DNA of 64,000 nt from JBBRDU01 sp038230335 (GTDB taxonomy: Bacteria; Verrucomicrobiota; Verrucomicrobiia; Chthoniobacterales; UBA10450): NCBI GenBank assembly GCA_038230335.1, contig JBBRNL010000002.1, forward strand, positions 310,001 to 374,000, read 5' to 3'. How positions within the stretch are numbered: the first letter of the stretch is position 1; every line of letters begins with the position of its first letter. Shown one piece after another: positions 42,644-54,400 of the stretch. The position numbers and the translations under genes were made by a program. Under the pieces are notes generated by a model. It saw only the letters and a list, made by a program, of their open reading frames with translations, was not told where the DNA came from and ran no database searches.

Positions 42644-45600
42644 CTAAGGCACGGCGATTCGATAGAAGCGCGAGCTGGGCGGCAACGCCGGCAATCCACC
42701 GGTTTGTGAACCGTCGTCCGTCCAATTCAGAATCGATCCGTCCCCGGTGACGTCGGGCGTGATCGACATCCATGACGCATCGGTTAGGGCGTTCTTCCAT
42801 TGGACGCGATAAACAATCCCAGGTTGCGATTGCCAGTTCACGAGGAATCCGCCTGGTTGCGGCGTGACTGACTGGATTCCAAACCTGCTCTGCGAGTCAT
42901 TTGGATTCGTTCCAGCGAAGTACTCCTGCGTATTGGTCAGGCCGTCGCCGTCGCTATCGGCCGTGTCGTCAGTGATGCCGTAATAACTTCTCCAGGAATC
43001 GGTCACGCCATCACCCACAGAATCAGGGCCGAACGTGATGGTGGCACTTCCGCCGCTGTGTTGGAATTTAATGTAGAGAAATTTGGCGGCTCCGTCGTAG
43101 AACCAACCGGTCGCCGCGGTGTTGAAATCGGTTAGCGTGAGCAAATGCCCGAGACGAAGACCATTCTTCTCCACGCCGGCTGGTCCAGTTGAGGCAAAGA
43201 CTTTATAGGTGATGGCCCGCGCGCTGGACGACAGCGTCAGGGTTGTGGTTGTCCCGCTGACAGAACATTGCGCCGTGGAGCCATCATACATGTTGAAACT
43301 GGCCAGCGTCGGGCCGGGGTAAACCAGGAACTGCAAGGCGCTGTTCATCGTAGTGATGGCGGGGTTGTTCACGTAGTTCGCGTCGCACAACGTTTGAGGA
43401 ACGGTCGCGAGCATCGGCACAATCGCCGCTTCACGAACGAAGAGAGGTACCTTCGAGGTGTCGGCATTCGACCAGGCGAGGTTGGCGCCCCCGGTATACT
43501 TGGTATTGGTCCAGTAATCGTACCAATTCCCAGCCGGTAGATAGACATTGCGGGTCGTCGAAGTGGGGGCGTTCATGGGGGCGACGAGCAATTCGTTACC
43601 GAAGTAATAGGTGTGCTGAACCCCAAACGTCCCTGTGTCGCTCTGGTTCATGAGCACGAGGGGACGAATCAGAGGGAGGCCCGTCGTGCTTGCTTCCTTG
43701 GCGTAGGAATAAATGTAGGGGAACAACTGCGAGTGCAGCTTCGCGTAGGTCACATAATTGGCCAGGGCGGTGGCACCGTAACCCCACGGGTATTGCTCGA
43801 GGTTTCCCGTATTGACCTGACGATGCATCTGCATGATGGGGCAGAACGTGCCGTACTGCGCCCAGCGCATGAACAAATCAGCGTGATTCGATTCGAAGTT
43901 GGCGTTTTGATAACCGCCGATGTCGTGACCCCAAATGGAAAATCCACTCATGGCGGCAGAGTCGCCCGCCGTGATGACACTTTGCAGCCCGTTGCCCTGC
44001 GTGTAATTCGGCTGGTTATCACCCGGCCAGCCACCAGGGAATGCGCCGGTGCCGGTAAATCCGCTGCGCGCGAAAAGTATTCCGTTCGAACCGAGAACGC
44101 TGGAAATCGTTTTGTGATATTCGATGCAGAAGCCATTGCGCATTTCGACGCCGGTGCGTCCGTCGGCGTAGACTGCGGTCGTGGGAATGTAGGGAGATCC
44201 GGAGTTGAGTGCTTCGCCGTCGTCCGTCTTGAATCCGCCGATGGCCGATTCGGTTCCGGCGCTGGCGGTCGGAACGTTGCTCTGCGTGACGAGCGTTTGT
44301 AGCTGCGAGGTTAACCATGTGCGCGCCGCCGCATTGGTGAAATCGACCGGGCTGCCGGTTCCCTTCCACCAGCCGACGGTGAGCGGCGATCCGCCGGCTG
44401 AGCTACGGACGAAGTAATTGTTCGAGGCGGCCGTGGCGTAGTTGCTCGAAGTGCCGGTATTCTGCCCGGCCACGCCTTCGTTGTTGGAGCTTGTGTTGAT
44501 GAACGGAGTCATCCAGCAAACGACCTTCACGCCATTCGTCTGGAGGAACGTCATCATATCCGTGACGGAGGTGAAACCGTTATAAACCTGGCCTTCGTAT
44601 GTCCCGCCCACGCCGAACTGCGTCATGTTCCAGTTAAAATCGTTGTAAGCTGTCTCCCAGGGCGAATCGAAAACGAACACGGAAGCGGGGATGCCGCTGA
44701 GAAGATGCTTGGTCACGGCGTAGCGCACTTCGCCGCCGTTGTGCCAGATATCGGAAGAAATCCAGGTGCCGAAAACCCAGGGGGGCGGCAAATAAGGCCG
44801 ACCGGTATAACCAGTGTAGCGGGAGAGGACGTCCGTCAGTTTCGGGCCCGCCACGACATTAAACTTAAGCGCGCCAAAGAGATTCTGGATGACGTAGCGA
44901 TCCGCTGCGCCATTGCGCATATCGAAGAAGCTTTCAGTCGTAGAATCAAGGTGAAAGCCATAGCCGCGTGTGCTCATGAACCACGGCGAAGACTTGTAGG
45001 AAAAATCGCCCTTGGTTCCGCCCTGGTCGTTCGTCATCATCTGAACTTTGTTCCCGGCTTGATCGAAGGAATTGAACTTCTCTCCGAACCCGTAGAAATG
45101 CTCGCTGCTGTCGGACGCGGCGGTGACATCGGTTTCGGTGGGGGCCAGACCATTCCAATTCGTGACTTCATAACGCATCACGCCGTCACTTGTGAAAGTG
45201 AGCTGCGCGGTGATCGTCGTCCCGGCCAACGCTTGCGTGAACTGAATCCCGTTGGCGATATTTGTTACCGACAGGATTCGGCCGAAATCGAAATTGGCTC
45301 CGCCAATTTTAGCGCTGGGCGGAGCCAAAGTGATCAGGTTGGCCAATGGATTCCCGGCTAAATCGGGCTCGGCCAGGGCGATGTATCCGGAGTCGTCATA
45401 AATCCGCGCCTGGAAATTTCCGGACGCTGAAGTGACGGAATGGAAAGGGACATTTGCCGGAGGCGTGAGGGGAAATCCAAAAGCCTGGTCCGCGCCGTAA
45501 GTTGTGCCCCGCGTATTCTGAGCCACCGCGCGATAGTGGTAGGTCGTGTTGGGAGCGAGTCCGGTGATGTTTCCGCTGGTCACGACAGCATTTGTTCCGT

Positions 45601-47293
45601 TGCCGGCCGAGACGGAGTCGACCAACTGGATGCTGTCAAAAATGACGTCCTGAAGATTGCCTGTGTTGAAGTTGCCAAACCCGAGGTACGATGGCGTGGC
45701 GCCAGCCGCTTTGAGATTGCCGGAAGTGAAAGTGTATCCGGCGCTGGCGCGGAATTTTGCGCCAAGACTGTAGGTCCCGGATTGCCCGTCGTAATTCAGG
45801 ATCAGGTCGATCACCTGCCCGAGGACGGATGAACCGAGGTTGATCGTCTGGACCCCGCCATTCACTACAATGGAGTTATTGCCATTGGGCGGGCGGACAC
45901 CGATCGAGATCAGTTCGTTATCCCCGAAATGTGTGCCGGGCGCGGTTTTTAGATTGAAGCCACTGAAGGCAACCGTGTTGCTGACGTTCCAGCGCACCGA
46001 CAGGGTCAGTGTCCCGGCTGGCCGCGCATTGACGATTTGGCGATCGAGGGCTTGGGTGTTGCCGACGCCGCCGCCCGCGAAGAGGTCGAACGATTTGGCG
46101 CCGTCAATTTTTCCTCCGCCTGTGACCAGGCCGATTCCGCCGCCCGTTCCTTCACGGTATGTGACTGCGCCGAATCCGCTGCCTCCGTTGGAACCGTATG
46201 TCCAGGTGGCATAGGACTCGGCGTCATCAGAGCTGCGCGAGCGGGTGTCACTTCCATAGCTGTTTGTTAGGCCATATTCGAACCAAACCTGAGTCTGGTC
46301 CCCATTCGCATTGACCGTCCCGCCGAGAGTAGCATTCCCTCCGCTCACATTGGATGCCACTGTGGTGGTGACGCTGGGCGAGTCCGGCGCCGCCAATGCT
46401 CCGTTGACGAAGAGGTCGCTCAGGTCCGGCGCGTTGGCCGCCCCGCCCAGCAGTGGCGTAACTCCGAAAGTTTTCTGCAGCGTGCGCAGGATGGCGCTGT
46501 GCGTGTAACGAACTGAGCTGTGATAACCGCCGCCTTTGGCGAGAGGCGACAACACGATCGTGCCGATCGGACCGTCGCTGCCGCCTTCTCCTTCATCCCA
46601 CGTGATGATGACGAGTCCGTTATTCTGATAGGCGGCAGAATTCAGAATGGCGGGGAGGTTCTGCGAAAGCCAATTGTCGCCCTGCTTTACTGGGTTGTTC
46701 GTCGGCGCACACGAATCGTGCATGTCGTTGCAGATATTGGGTGTAATGAAGTTGTAACGGGCGAGGGAATTATTCCCTAGATCAGTCACCAATTCAGTGA
46801 AGGGCCGCATCACTGCGACACAGCCGGGAGTTGAGTTAGTGACGTCAGTGAAGAAGGCGAAAGGATTATGTTTTACGTAGTAGAGTGCGCTATCGGTCGT
46901 CGGACAGGTCGTCCCGGTGATGCCTTCCTGATATGTTTTCCAAGAGATATTCGCGTTCTTTAGCTGGGTCGCGAAGTGACTGGTCGTAGTCTGTTGATTG
47001 CTCGACGGCGGATTGTCGTTCAGCACGCCGAAGTTTGTTCCGGCCTCGAGCCAGAGATAGTTCGGTTCGCTCGGATGAATGCCCGGCGGGTTGTAGTACT
47101 GATCGCAATAACTCGCCATGGGCAGGAGAGTGTTATTGATGTAAGGCGCGTCGACACTGCCCTTGATGCTGGACCAATTATGATTCTCCATCAGGATAAG
47201 GAAAACCGCGCTATTCGCGTTGAGTCCGGCGAATGCGTGCAGCGGCAGGGTGAGGACGATGAGAGTCGCTGCGATAGCGGGGATGCGCTTCAT
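42644..47293 (-). CDS. Giant secreted fusion: phosphoesterase domain plus GH31 glycosidase
   Basis: A 1549-residue protein. Signal peptide (about 1-22); a phosphoesterase (acid phosphatase/phospholipase C family) domain (about 25-312: FLILMENHNWSSIKG, PNICNDMHD, VIITWDEGEGG); a fibronectin-like segment (about 315-365); a LamG-like domain (about 375-570); more Ig-like sequence; and a GH31 module (about 640-1390). In GH31, GGFKTDDGEA gives the nucleophile Asp1024 and WPGDN the acid/base Asp1092. A C-terminal DGDGLTNTQE repeat and beta domain end the protein. It would act on alpha-glucans outside the cell, with a linked phosphoesterase. ATG 47293 overlaps the upstream stop (ATGA). Confidence 0.82.
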   Translation of the reverse strand: MKRIPAIAATLIVLTLPLHAFAGLNANSAVFLILMENHNWSSIKGSVDAPYINNTLLPMASYCDQYYNPPGIHPSEPNYLWLEAGTNFGVLNDNPPSSNQQTTTSHFATQLKNANISWKTYQEGITGTTCPTTDSALYYVKHNPFAFFTDVTNSTPGCVAVMRPFTELVTDLGNNSLARYNFITPNICNDMHDSCAPTNNPVKQGDNWLSQNLPAILNSAAYQNNGLVIITWDEGEGGSDGPIGTIVLSPLAKGGGYHSSVRYTHSAILRTLQKTFGVTPLLGGAANAPDLSDLFVNGALAAPDSPSVTTTVASNVSGGNATLGGTVNANGDQTQVWFEYGLTNSYGSDTRSRSSDDAESYATWTYGSNGGSGFGAVTYREGTGGGIGLVTGGGKIDGAKSFDLFAGGGVGNTQALDRQIVNARPAGTLTLSVRWNVSNTVAFSGFNLKTAPGTHFGDNELISIGVRPPNGNNSIVVNGGVQTINLGSSVLGQVIDLILNYDGQSGTYSLGAKFRASAGYTFTSGNLKAAGATPSYLGFGNFNTGNLQDVIFDSIQLVDSVSAGNGTNAVVTSGNITGLAPNTTYHYRAVAQNTRGTTYGADQAFGFPLTPPANVPFHSVTSASGNFQARIYDDSGYIALAEPDLAGNPLANLITLAPPSAKIGGANFDFGRILSVTNIANGIQFTQALAGTTITAQLTFTSDGVMRYEVTNWNGLAPTETDVTAASDSSEHFYGFGEKFNSFDQAGNKVQMMTNDQGGTKGDFSYKSSPWFMSTRGYGFHLDSTTESFFDMRNGAADRYVIQNLFGALKFNVVAGPKLTDVLSRYTGYTGRPYLPPPWVFGTWISSDIWHNGGEVRYAVTKHLLSGIPASVFVFDSPWETAYNDFNWNMTQFGVGGTYEGQVYNGFTSVTDMMTFLQTNGVKVVCWMTPFINTSSNNEGVAGQNTGTSSNYATAASNNYFVRSSAGGSPLTVGWWKGTGSPVDFTNAAARTWLTSQLQTLVTQSNVPTASAGTESAIGGFKTDDGEALNSGSPYIPTTAVYADGRTGVEMRNGFCIEYHKTISSVLGSNGILFARSGFTGTGAFPGGWPGDNQPNYTQGNGLQSVITAGDSAAMSGFSIWGHDIGGYQNANFESNHADLFMRWAQYGTFCPIMQMHRQVNTGNLEQYPWGYGATALANYVTYAKLHSQLFPYIYSYAKEASTTGLPLIRPLVLMNQSDTGTFGVQHTYYFGNELLVAPMNAPTSTTRNVYLPAGNWYDYWTNTKYTGGANLAWSNADTSKVPLFVREAAIVPMLATVPQTLCDANYVNNPAITTMNSALQFLVYPGPTLASFNMYDGSTAQCSVSGTTTTLTLSSSARAITYKVFASTGPAGVEKNGLRLGHLLTLTDFNTAATGWFYDGAAKFLYIKFQHSGGSATITFGPDSVGDGVTDSWRSYYGITDDTADSDGDGLTNTQEYFAGTNPNDSQSRFGIQSVTPQPGGFLVNWQSQPGIVYRVQWKNALTDASWMSITPDVTGDGSILNWTDDGSQTGGLPALPPSSRFYRIAVP

Positions 47294-50200
47294 GGAATAA
47301 CTACGCGGTAAAAATGGACGGGGTCTTGGGCGGCGCCCGTGTCTGTTTGGTTGGACGTCAGGCCGACCGCGCTCACCGCGGCCCCGACGTTGCTCCACAT
47401 GGGTGCGCCATTGGGCGAGATGGCCCGTTGCAGTTGGTACGTTTTACCGGCCACAGAGTTCCAGAATACTTCAATGTCGCTGCCGCTGGTACCGATTTTC
47501 GTTATGGCAAAAACCGAGCTCGCGTCCCGCGGGTCGGTCCCGGAAAGATATTCCTGCAGATTCGACCTCCCGTCTCCATCCGCATCTTCGCCCGCGCGAG
47601 AGTTGTCGCCATCCTCTCCGACGGCATGATCAAAGTAGGCCAGCCGCCACCAGTCGGGGAGTCCATCCGTGTCGCTGAATACATCTCCCGTCTTCTGCAC
47701 CTGGATTCCCGAGATGCGAGCGTTGCCGGTTAACGGCGTAAATTGCAGGTCGAGTTGCGCGTCCGCTACTGTGGTATTGGAACTCTGCGACCACGCCGTG
47801 TTTGCTCCTCCCGCCGCCGTGTAGATGTCAAAATTCGACAGGATTTGCTGTCCTTCGAGCGAAACATTAAAGACGCGCTGATTAGGCCCGGTGGCAATTG
47901 TTTCCGCCTCGAAAAGCGTGACCTGGTAAATCCCGGCCGGACAGTTAAACAGGTAGCGCACGGTGGAATTGGGAGCGCTGGAACGGTCGTGCTGATAAAT
48001 CGATTGGGCTGAAGCGCATGCGCCAGTGATCGAGTTGGCAATGAATCCGCTGACTCCGGCAGTGAACCCGAAAGACCCGAGTGAATAGGGTTGATCCCTG
48101 GCCCAAATTAGCGCGTTGCAATCGGTCGTGTCCACGTCATTTCCTGCGCTGATCCGTTGTACATATGCGCCCGGCACGTTGACGAAGCGCACATGGGAAG
48201 TGTTCAGATTGGAAATATTTCCCGACGTATCGATGGCCCGGGCCGAAATGGCGTGAGTGCCGTTGAGGAAGTTCGATGTATCAAGGGCAAAACTCCACGA
48301 AGAGGTGCCCGTCGCAGTGGTCCAATCTCCGCCGTCCAGTTGAATCTCGACCCGTTGCACCGCGATGTTGTCGGAGGCGTTGCCCGAAACTGATATTTGT
48401 CCGGAAACAGTGGCCGTCTCGATTGGAGAATTAAGAAGCAGGGCTGGAGCGGTCGTGTCCGAAAAAGTGGAAGCCGTCGTTTTGAAGCGCGTTTCAAAAG
48501 CCGCGTAGAAATTCTTGCCCGACACGGCATCAGCAGCGGCGGGGGCAATACGGACGCTCATTAACGTCGAGCCCGGCCAGCCCGGATCGTTAGGCGTATA
48601 CGTGAGAACGTCGTGCAAAGGAGACCAAGAGAAGGTGCCGGCAGTAGCGGGAGAAGTGCTGAAAGCCGATTGCACGCTCGCTGTATCCATCGGTTTGCTG
48701 AAAGTCATCACGACCGAAGCAGACGTGGCGATGTTGCTGCCATCGTGGGCTGGCGTAATTGCCGTGACCACGGGATCGAGGGGTTGCACGAGGGACTGGG
48801 CGATAAAAATCTTAGCCGTGGTGCCCGGAATACTGAGCGCTGGAATTTGCGGACCCGCTCCGACGGTAACCATTTCGGCCGGATTCAACAAATTGACCAA
48901 TGGTGTGCCCACGGGATAGATGGTTGACCGTGCGGGCAGGGTTTGCGTTGTTCCTGCCGTATTGAAGGCGACGAATATTTCCTGAAGGCCAAGGCGTCGT
49001 GTGTAGGCGAAGAGACCCGGCCCATTCGGACTGTTCCACTGGTTGATATAAGTGCCTAACGACATGGTGGGATAGAGACGCCGGAAGTTGTTCAGTTTAG
49101 CCACAAGCTGAAACTCGTTGTGCGTCATGTTGAAATTGTCGCCGACCGATGCACCCGGTTCCCAGCCGCCGGCGAACATGTCTTCGCGATTGCTCGGGTC
49201 GGCCCCTCCGTTAAAGGCTTGCTCGGTGCCGTAGTAGAGGCAGGGAATCCCGCGGGAGGTATAGAGGAAGGCCAGGGCGAGATTCAATCTGGCCACGTTG
49301 TTGTTCGCGTTGGCCGAATTAAGGAACCTGGTCTTGTCGTGGTTATCCAGGAAGGTTACGAGTCGATTCTGGGCGGGCGCATCATAGTTCGCGGCGATGG
49401 CGTTGTAATGATCCTCCAGCTGTTTCGAGTTCGCATTGGCTTGAGCGAAGATGCCGTTGACCATGAAGTAGAGCGGGTAATCGACCTCCGAATCGAGTTC
49501 GTAGGCGCCGCCCGACTTGATCCCGGTGTAGGACCCCACCTTTGCATCCGAACCGTCTTCACATTCGCCGAAGGTGAAGAAGTTCGGTTTCCCCGTGCCG
49601 ACGGCGTCGGCATGGATCAAGGGCGACCAGTACTGCCAACATCCCGCTTCGACGTGTTTCACCGTGTCGATGCGAAAACCATCAAAGCCGGCCTGCTCGA
49701 TCCAGAACTTGTAGATCGATCTGAGATTGCTGCGCACATACGTGGTCTCTGTTTTTAGATCGTCGAGGCCGCGGAGATCGCCCGTTTCAACCTGTGTCGT
49801 ATTGCCAAAATCCTGAATGTTTCCGTTATTATGAAAAAGCGATTCTATCTTCGGATTGGTCGCGTTGAGGTCGAAGGGCGGGGGATACTGCTGCGCGTTA
49901 TTCCGAAACTTCATGGTGTATCCGGGCGCAGCCTTAAAGTTCGGATAGCCGGCGTCGGTGCTGTAGACCAGGTCTCCACCGTGATTGAGCACGATATCGT
50001 CGATGACTTGGATTCCGCGTGCGTGCGCCGCATTGACCATGTGTTGGAGGTCGGTCATGGAACCGAAGTGCGGATCCACGCTGTAGAAATCGAGCCCGGC
50101 ATAGCCGTGATATTGGCCGGCCGTGTTTTTGACCACGGGCGAAACCCAAATAGCGGTCGCGCCTAACGATTTTATATAGTCCAGTTTCTGCTCGATCCCC

Positions 50201-51366
50201 TTGAAATCGCCGCCATGCACGGCCTTGCTCGCGCTCGCAGAGAAGTTCCCGTCGGCGTTGTTATTGGATGAATCGCCGTCGAAGAATCGGTCGGTCAGAA
50301 TTTGATAGATGTTCTGACCCTGCCAGTAGTTAAAATCCTGCACGACAAATCTGAAGGGCGCTGCTTGCGCGACGGTTTCGAGGTCGGACGTGCTCGATTG
50401 CGTATCGTTGCCGTAAACGAAGGTGGGCAGATGATCGCTGTAGGGAATTTTAAAATAGTACTGAATCGTATCGCCGGAGGCGAAGGTCGCCCCGGGAACG
50501 GTGGCCGTGTAATACTTATTGTTGGCCGCCTGGACATTGAACGTCATGGCAACGCTCGACCAGGCGGGATCGGTGCTTTTCCTGTAGAAAACGGTGCTGC
50601 CGGTCCCGAGCTGATTGCCGGACCCGGTGCCGCCCTGAAACTGGTTGCCGCTATAAATAGTCACATCGCTGCCCGCGGTCACGGTGAACGGTGTTCGCAT
50701 GCTCACCACTCCAGTGGGCTCGGCGTGATTCGGAATGTGCCAGACGTTGCCGACCGTGGGTGAGAACGTGGCCGTGGTTGTAAGGAGGACACGGTCCATG
50801 CGCAGTCCGTCTTCTCTCATCCAAAGGTTGATGGTATGGTTGCCCGTGGTTGGGACATTGATGCTCGCGCCGGCCGCACCGCCCTGGATGGTGTTGCTCC
50901 AATTCCAGGCATTCGTTTGCGTGAGCGCCAGCGCGATGCTGCTGGCACCGTCGATCCCGGCGTAGACCGAATCATCATTGGTGGTTGCGGCATGTCCGCG
51001 AATCCATACGTAATGCGTGCCGGCACTGGAAAAATTCACGGTGAATTGCAACTCGGGCGCAGTCGAATTAGCGGCGCCCGGAGTGCCATCGTTAGGCAAT
51101 GCTTCCATGTAGCCGATGCCGCTGAAGCCGGTCACCGCATTGCCCGGAGTCCAACTGTGGGCGGGCGAGAGCCGCGGCGACAAGTTTGCCGTGTAGTTTT
51201 CGGTCTCGAAAACGACAACTCCACCAGTCTCGCTAATTTGGCCGCGAACGCTTTGATTGAGCAAAACGAATGCTGCGGCAAAGGCGACGCCGGCCCATCT
51301 GCCCAGCCTGTCGAACACAGGCGCGAAGGGTAGCTGATTCGGCGGTGAGGCGCGATACATTTCCAC
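47290..51366 (-). CDS. Large secreted GH13 alpha-amylase with CBM-like, Big and malectin-like modules
   Basis: A 1358-residue protein. Signal peptide (to about residue 43), a CBM6-like N-terminal module (about 44-200), an E-set-like domain (about 210-350), the GH13 barrel (about 355-860), Big-like domains (about 895-1085), a malectin-like domain (about 1090-1250) and a Ca-binding DADGDGRSNLQE repeat. Catalytic residues: Asp567 in GFRIDTVKH, Glu601 in FGECED and Asp677 in LDNHDKTRF. It should cleave alpha-1,4-glucan. The first ~350 residues repeat those of the GSDH gene at 51421. It is the middle gene of a three-gene operon. Confidence 0.87.
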   Translation of the reverse strand: MEMYRASPPNQLPFAPVFDRLGRWAGVAFAAAFVLLNQSVRGQISETGGVVVFETENYTANLSPRLSPAHSWTPGNAVTGFSGIGYMEALPNDGTPGAANSTAPELQFTVNFSSAGTHYVWIRGHAATTNDDSVYAGIDGASSIALALTQTNAWNWSNTIQGGAAGASINVPTTGNHTINLWMREDGLRMDRVLLTTTATFSPTVGNVWHIPNHAEPTGVVSMRTPFTVTAGSDVTIYSGNQFQGGTGSGNQLGTGSTVFYRKSTDPAWSSVAMTFNVQAANNKYYTATVPGATFASGDTIQYYFKIPYSDHLPTFVYGNDTQSSTSDLETVAQAAPFRFVVQDFNYWQGQNIYQILTDRFFDGDSSNNNADGNFSASASKAVHGGDFKGIEQKLDYIKSLGATAIWVSPVVKNTAGQYHGYAGLDFYSVDPHFGSMTDLQHMVNAAHARGIQVIDDIVLNHGGDLVYSTDAGYPNFKAAPGYTMKFRNNAQQYPPPFDLNATNPKIESLFHNNGNIQDFGNTTQVETGDLRGLDDLKTETTYVRSNLRSIYKFWIEQAGFDGFRIDTVKHVEAGCWQYWSPLIHADAVGTGKPNFFTFGECEDGSDAKVGSYTGIKSGGAYELDSEVDYPLYFMVNGIFAQANANSKQLEDHYNAIAANYDAPAQNRLVTFLDNHDKTRFLNSANANNNVARLNLALAFLYTSRGIPCLYYGTEQAFNGGADPSNREDMFAGGWEPGASVGDNFNMTHNEFQLVAKLNNFRRLYPTMSLGTYINQWNSPNGPGLFAYTRRLGLQEIFVAFNTAGTTQTLPARSTIYPVGTPLVNLLNPAEMVTVGAGPQIPALSIPGTTAKIFIAQSLVQPLDPVVTAITPAHDGSNIATSASVVMTFSKPMDTASVQSAFSTSPATAGTFSWSPLHDVLTYTPNDPGWPGSTLMSVRIAPAAADAVSGKNFYAAFETRFKTTASTFSDTTAPALLLNSPIETATVSGQISVSGNASDNIAVQRVEIQLDGGDWTTATGTSSWSFALDTSNFLNGTHAISARAIDTSGNISNLNTSHVRFVNVPGAYVQRISAGNDVDTTDCNALIWARDQPYSLGSFGFTAGVSGFIANSITGACASAQSIYQHDRSSAPNSTVRYLFNCPAGIYQVTLFEAETIATGPNQRVFNVSLEGQQILSNFDIYTAAGGANTAWSQSSNTTVADAQLDLQFTPLTGNARISGIQVQKTGDVFSDTDGLPDWWRLAYFDHAVGEDGDNSRAGEDADGDGRSNLQEYLSGTDPRDASSVFAITKIGTSGSDIEVFWNSVAGKTYQLQRAISPNGAPMWSNVGAAVSAVGLTSNQTDTGAAQDPVHFYRVVIP

Positions 51367-51420
51367 AGGTAGGAACTGCTTGTGAGCCGCGGGGAGTGTT
51401 ACGATGCGTTTCCCTCCGAA

Positions 51421-54400
51421 TCAGGGCAGGGAAAGGCGGAGGCGGAAAAACCGGCGGGCTTCTCCCGACGAGAGGCTGAAGTTACGCGTTTGACTGGTGG
51501 ACGAGAAGTTAGGGCCGTTGCCGGGAACATCCCACAGGGTCCATGCGCTGAGGTCCGTGCTCGACTCGACCAAGGCCGATCGGTTGGGCGGCTGCGTAAA
51601 GCTGAGTTGAATCTGACTGTTTGAAAAAATGAGGGTCGTGGCCGGAGCGACGCTCGCGGCGTTCGTGGGAATTGTGTAAGTCAGGAACTCCTGGAAATTC
51701 GTCTGGCCATCGCCATCTGCGTCAAAGCCGGGCGCGGCATTCGGATTGCCAGCCGAGCCGAAATATTGAATCTGCCAATCGTTGAAGCTTTGCCTTTGCG
51801 GCAGGGATTGCGTGATCCAATCGCTCAAGAGCTGAATGGCGCCTGGGTCGAGTTCGTTCGTAGCGAGCGGCGGCATGCGGGGAACGCCGTTCCCCCCGAT
51901 ACGGTTGAGCGCCATGGAATGGGAGAGGTCGCCCGGAACGACAAATTTGTTGGCTGAATTCCCGCGATTATCAGCAAGGATCCCGTTGATCATGTTGGCC
52001 GAATCGGTCGGCGTAGTCGGCCGCGCGTCCCAATTGCCGAGAGCCGCTCCACCCGGCTGATGGCACTGCACGCAGTTCACCGCAAAGTAGGAGCGCGCTC
52101 GCCACTCCAGGCTTTGTGAAGCATCCGTGGCCTGGGCAAAGGCAGGAAAGTTATTTACGCCGGTGACAGGCGATGAAAAATAACCGGAATCGTTCAAGTA
52201 TTGAATCTGATTGAGGGTCTGGCCACCGAAGCTGTTCGTGCGGTTCAATTGCCGCGTGTTGAAGCTAAGGGCATGACCAGCCACCGGCGTATGGCAGGTT
52301 CGGCATTCGTTCCGGCTCGGATAATGCCAGGTTTGCGTAGCGGGCACGCCGTTCACTTCGACATTGATCACTTCGTCCAGACCGGTTTCGGCCACCAGAT
52401 CCGCGTCAGACTGATCCGCCCGCCACTTATAAGTGATGCCGTAGCTGCCCGTCGTGGTCTTGACGATGAAACGTGTCTCGAGCCGACGTCGTGCGGTTGG
52501 ATCGCCGCGCTTCGTCTCCAGCTCAAAGTGTTTGATCCAGACGGAGCCGGTCGGGAATGTCCAATTGCCGTCCTGACTGAAACCGATGGTCGCTCCGGGA
52601 TTTGGCACACTGAACCATCTTGTCTTTATGGCGTAGTCCGACCAGAACGCCACATTCGGTGCGTACGGAACGATGCCTGCATTGGGCGCCAGAGTGGTCA
52701 GGTTCGAAAAGGCGCCCGTTTGAGAGAGCAACGCCGGAGGGGCTGTACCCGAGGTTCCGGTGCGGGCGAGTCGGCTGATGGTTCCCGCGACGATGTCCGC
52801 AAATAGTGTATCGCCGTTACGAGGATCAACCCCGAAACCGACGATGTTCTGATTGGTGGTCAGAAGAGAGACAGACCAGGTTGCTCCACTTTGCGTGAGG
52901 GCCCAAACCCGTCCGCTCACGTAATCAGCGAAGATGTATTTCTCAAATAGTTCACTGAATTTGGACCCTCGATACAAAATCCCGCCGGTGATGCTGTTTC
53001 CTTGAAAATTTCCGGTGCCGTGGCCGTATTCGTAAATGGGTGAAAGGTAGCTTGCGTTGACCGGCTTACTGGCGATGCGCGGTCCATCGTGGGTCGCTTC
53101 GAAATAGCTCCAGCCGCAATCGGCGCCCGCTGCGACGATGTCGACTTCTTCCCAGGCATCCTGGCCGACGTCGGCCACAAACATCCGGCCAGTCGGTGGG
53201 TCGAAGCTGAATCGAAAGGGATTGCGCAGTCCGGTGGCCCAGATTTCTGTCCGCACTGTGCCGGCGTTGAAGTTGATCCCGTTGTGCGAGGTCACGCCGA
53301 TAAACGGATTATCGGGCGGGATTGTGTAGGTGCCGGCGTGAACGGCGGAGGGATAAGTCCCGGAAGCTTGTGTATGCGAATTTGGGAGAAGACTGCCTGC
53401 CTTTTTATCCACGTCGATGCGAAGAATAGCGGAGAAGAAGTCCTTATTGATGAAGCGGGCGTTATCGTACTGATCATTCGCGCCACCTTCGTCACCAATC
53501 GAGATGTAAAGGTAGCCGTCGGATCCGAAATGGAGATCGCCGCCATTGTGATTTCCGGCCTCGTCCAGCTGCGAGATCAGCGGTTGATGTGTCGTTGGGT
53601 CGGCCTGGTCTGGGTTGTTCGACGAAACGCTGAAACGCGCGATGCGCTCAAAAGTCTTGTTCGTGCCGGCGTCGTTCACCGTCACGCTGTAAAAAACGTA
53701 GAACAATCCATTTTGCGCGTAGTTGGGATGGAAAGCGAGGCCGAGCAAACCTTGTTCGCTGGCGGTGGAGAGCGTGCCGCCACCGGTCGCGCTTAAAAAT
53801 GCCGGGATATCGAGAAAGGTTTGTTTGGTGGGAGTGCCGTTCAGATTCTTGACTACCTGAACGGTCCCGCCGCGTTCGACCACAAAAAGCCGGTTGGTTT
53901 CTCCGGGAGGGGAAGCGATGGCGATGGGCGCGGCAAAGGTGAGCGATCCCAGTGCATTTTCCGTGGTGTAACCAGTGGCCGCGGGCAAGTCCGCCGGCAG
54001 AACCAGAGTTGTGTTTCCCGAATGGAGCGGAACCGGCACGCTGAAAGTAAAGGGATTCGCGCGCGCGACAGATTCAAGCTCGGCTGTCTGGCTTTGCGAA
54101 TCGTTGCCGTAAATAAATGTGGGCAGGTGGTCGCCGAAAGGGATTTTCAGATAATACTGGATAGTCTCGCCTCCGTTGAAGGCAGGCAGAGTGCCCGCAT
54201 AGTATTTGTTGTTCCCGTTGATGCCCTGGAAAGTCATGCCGGTCGACGACCAGAGAGCGTCCGTGATTCGCCTATAGTATATAGTCGACCCGGATTGAAA
54301 TTGGTTGCCCGGATCTCCACCTGCGCCTTGGAACTGACCTCCGTTGAAGATGACGACCGGCGTTCCGGGATTCACGGAGAGCGGATTGCGCATGGTCGCG

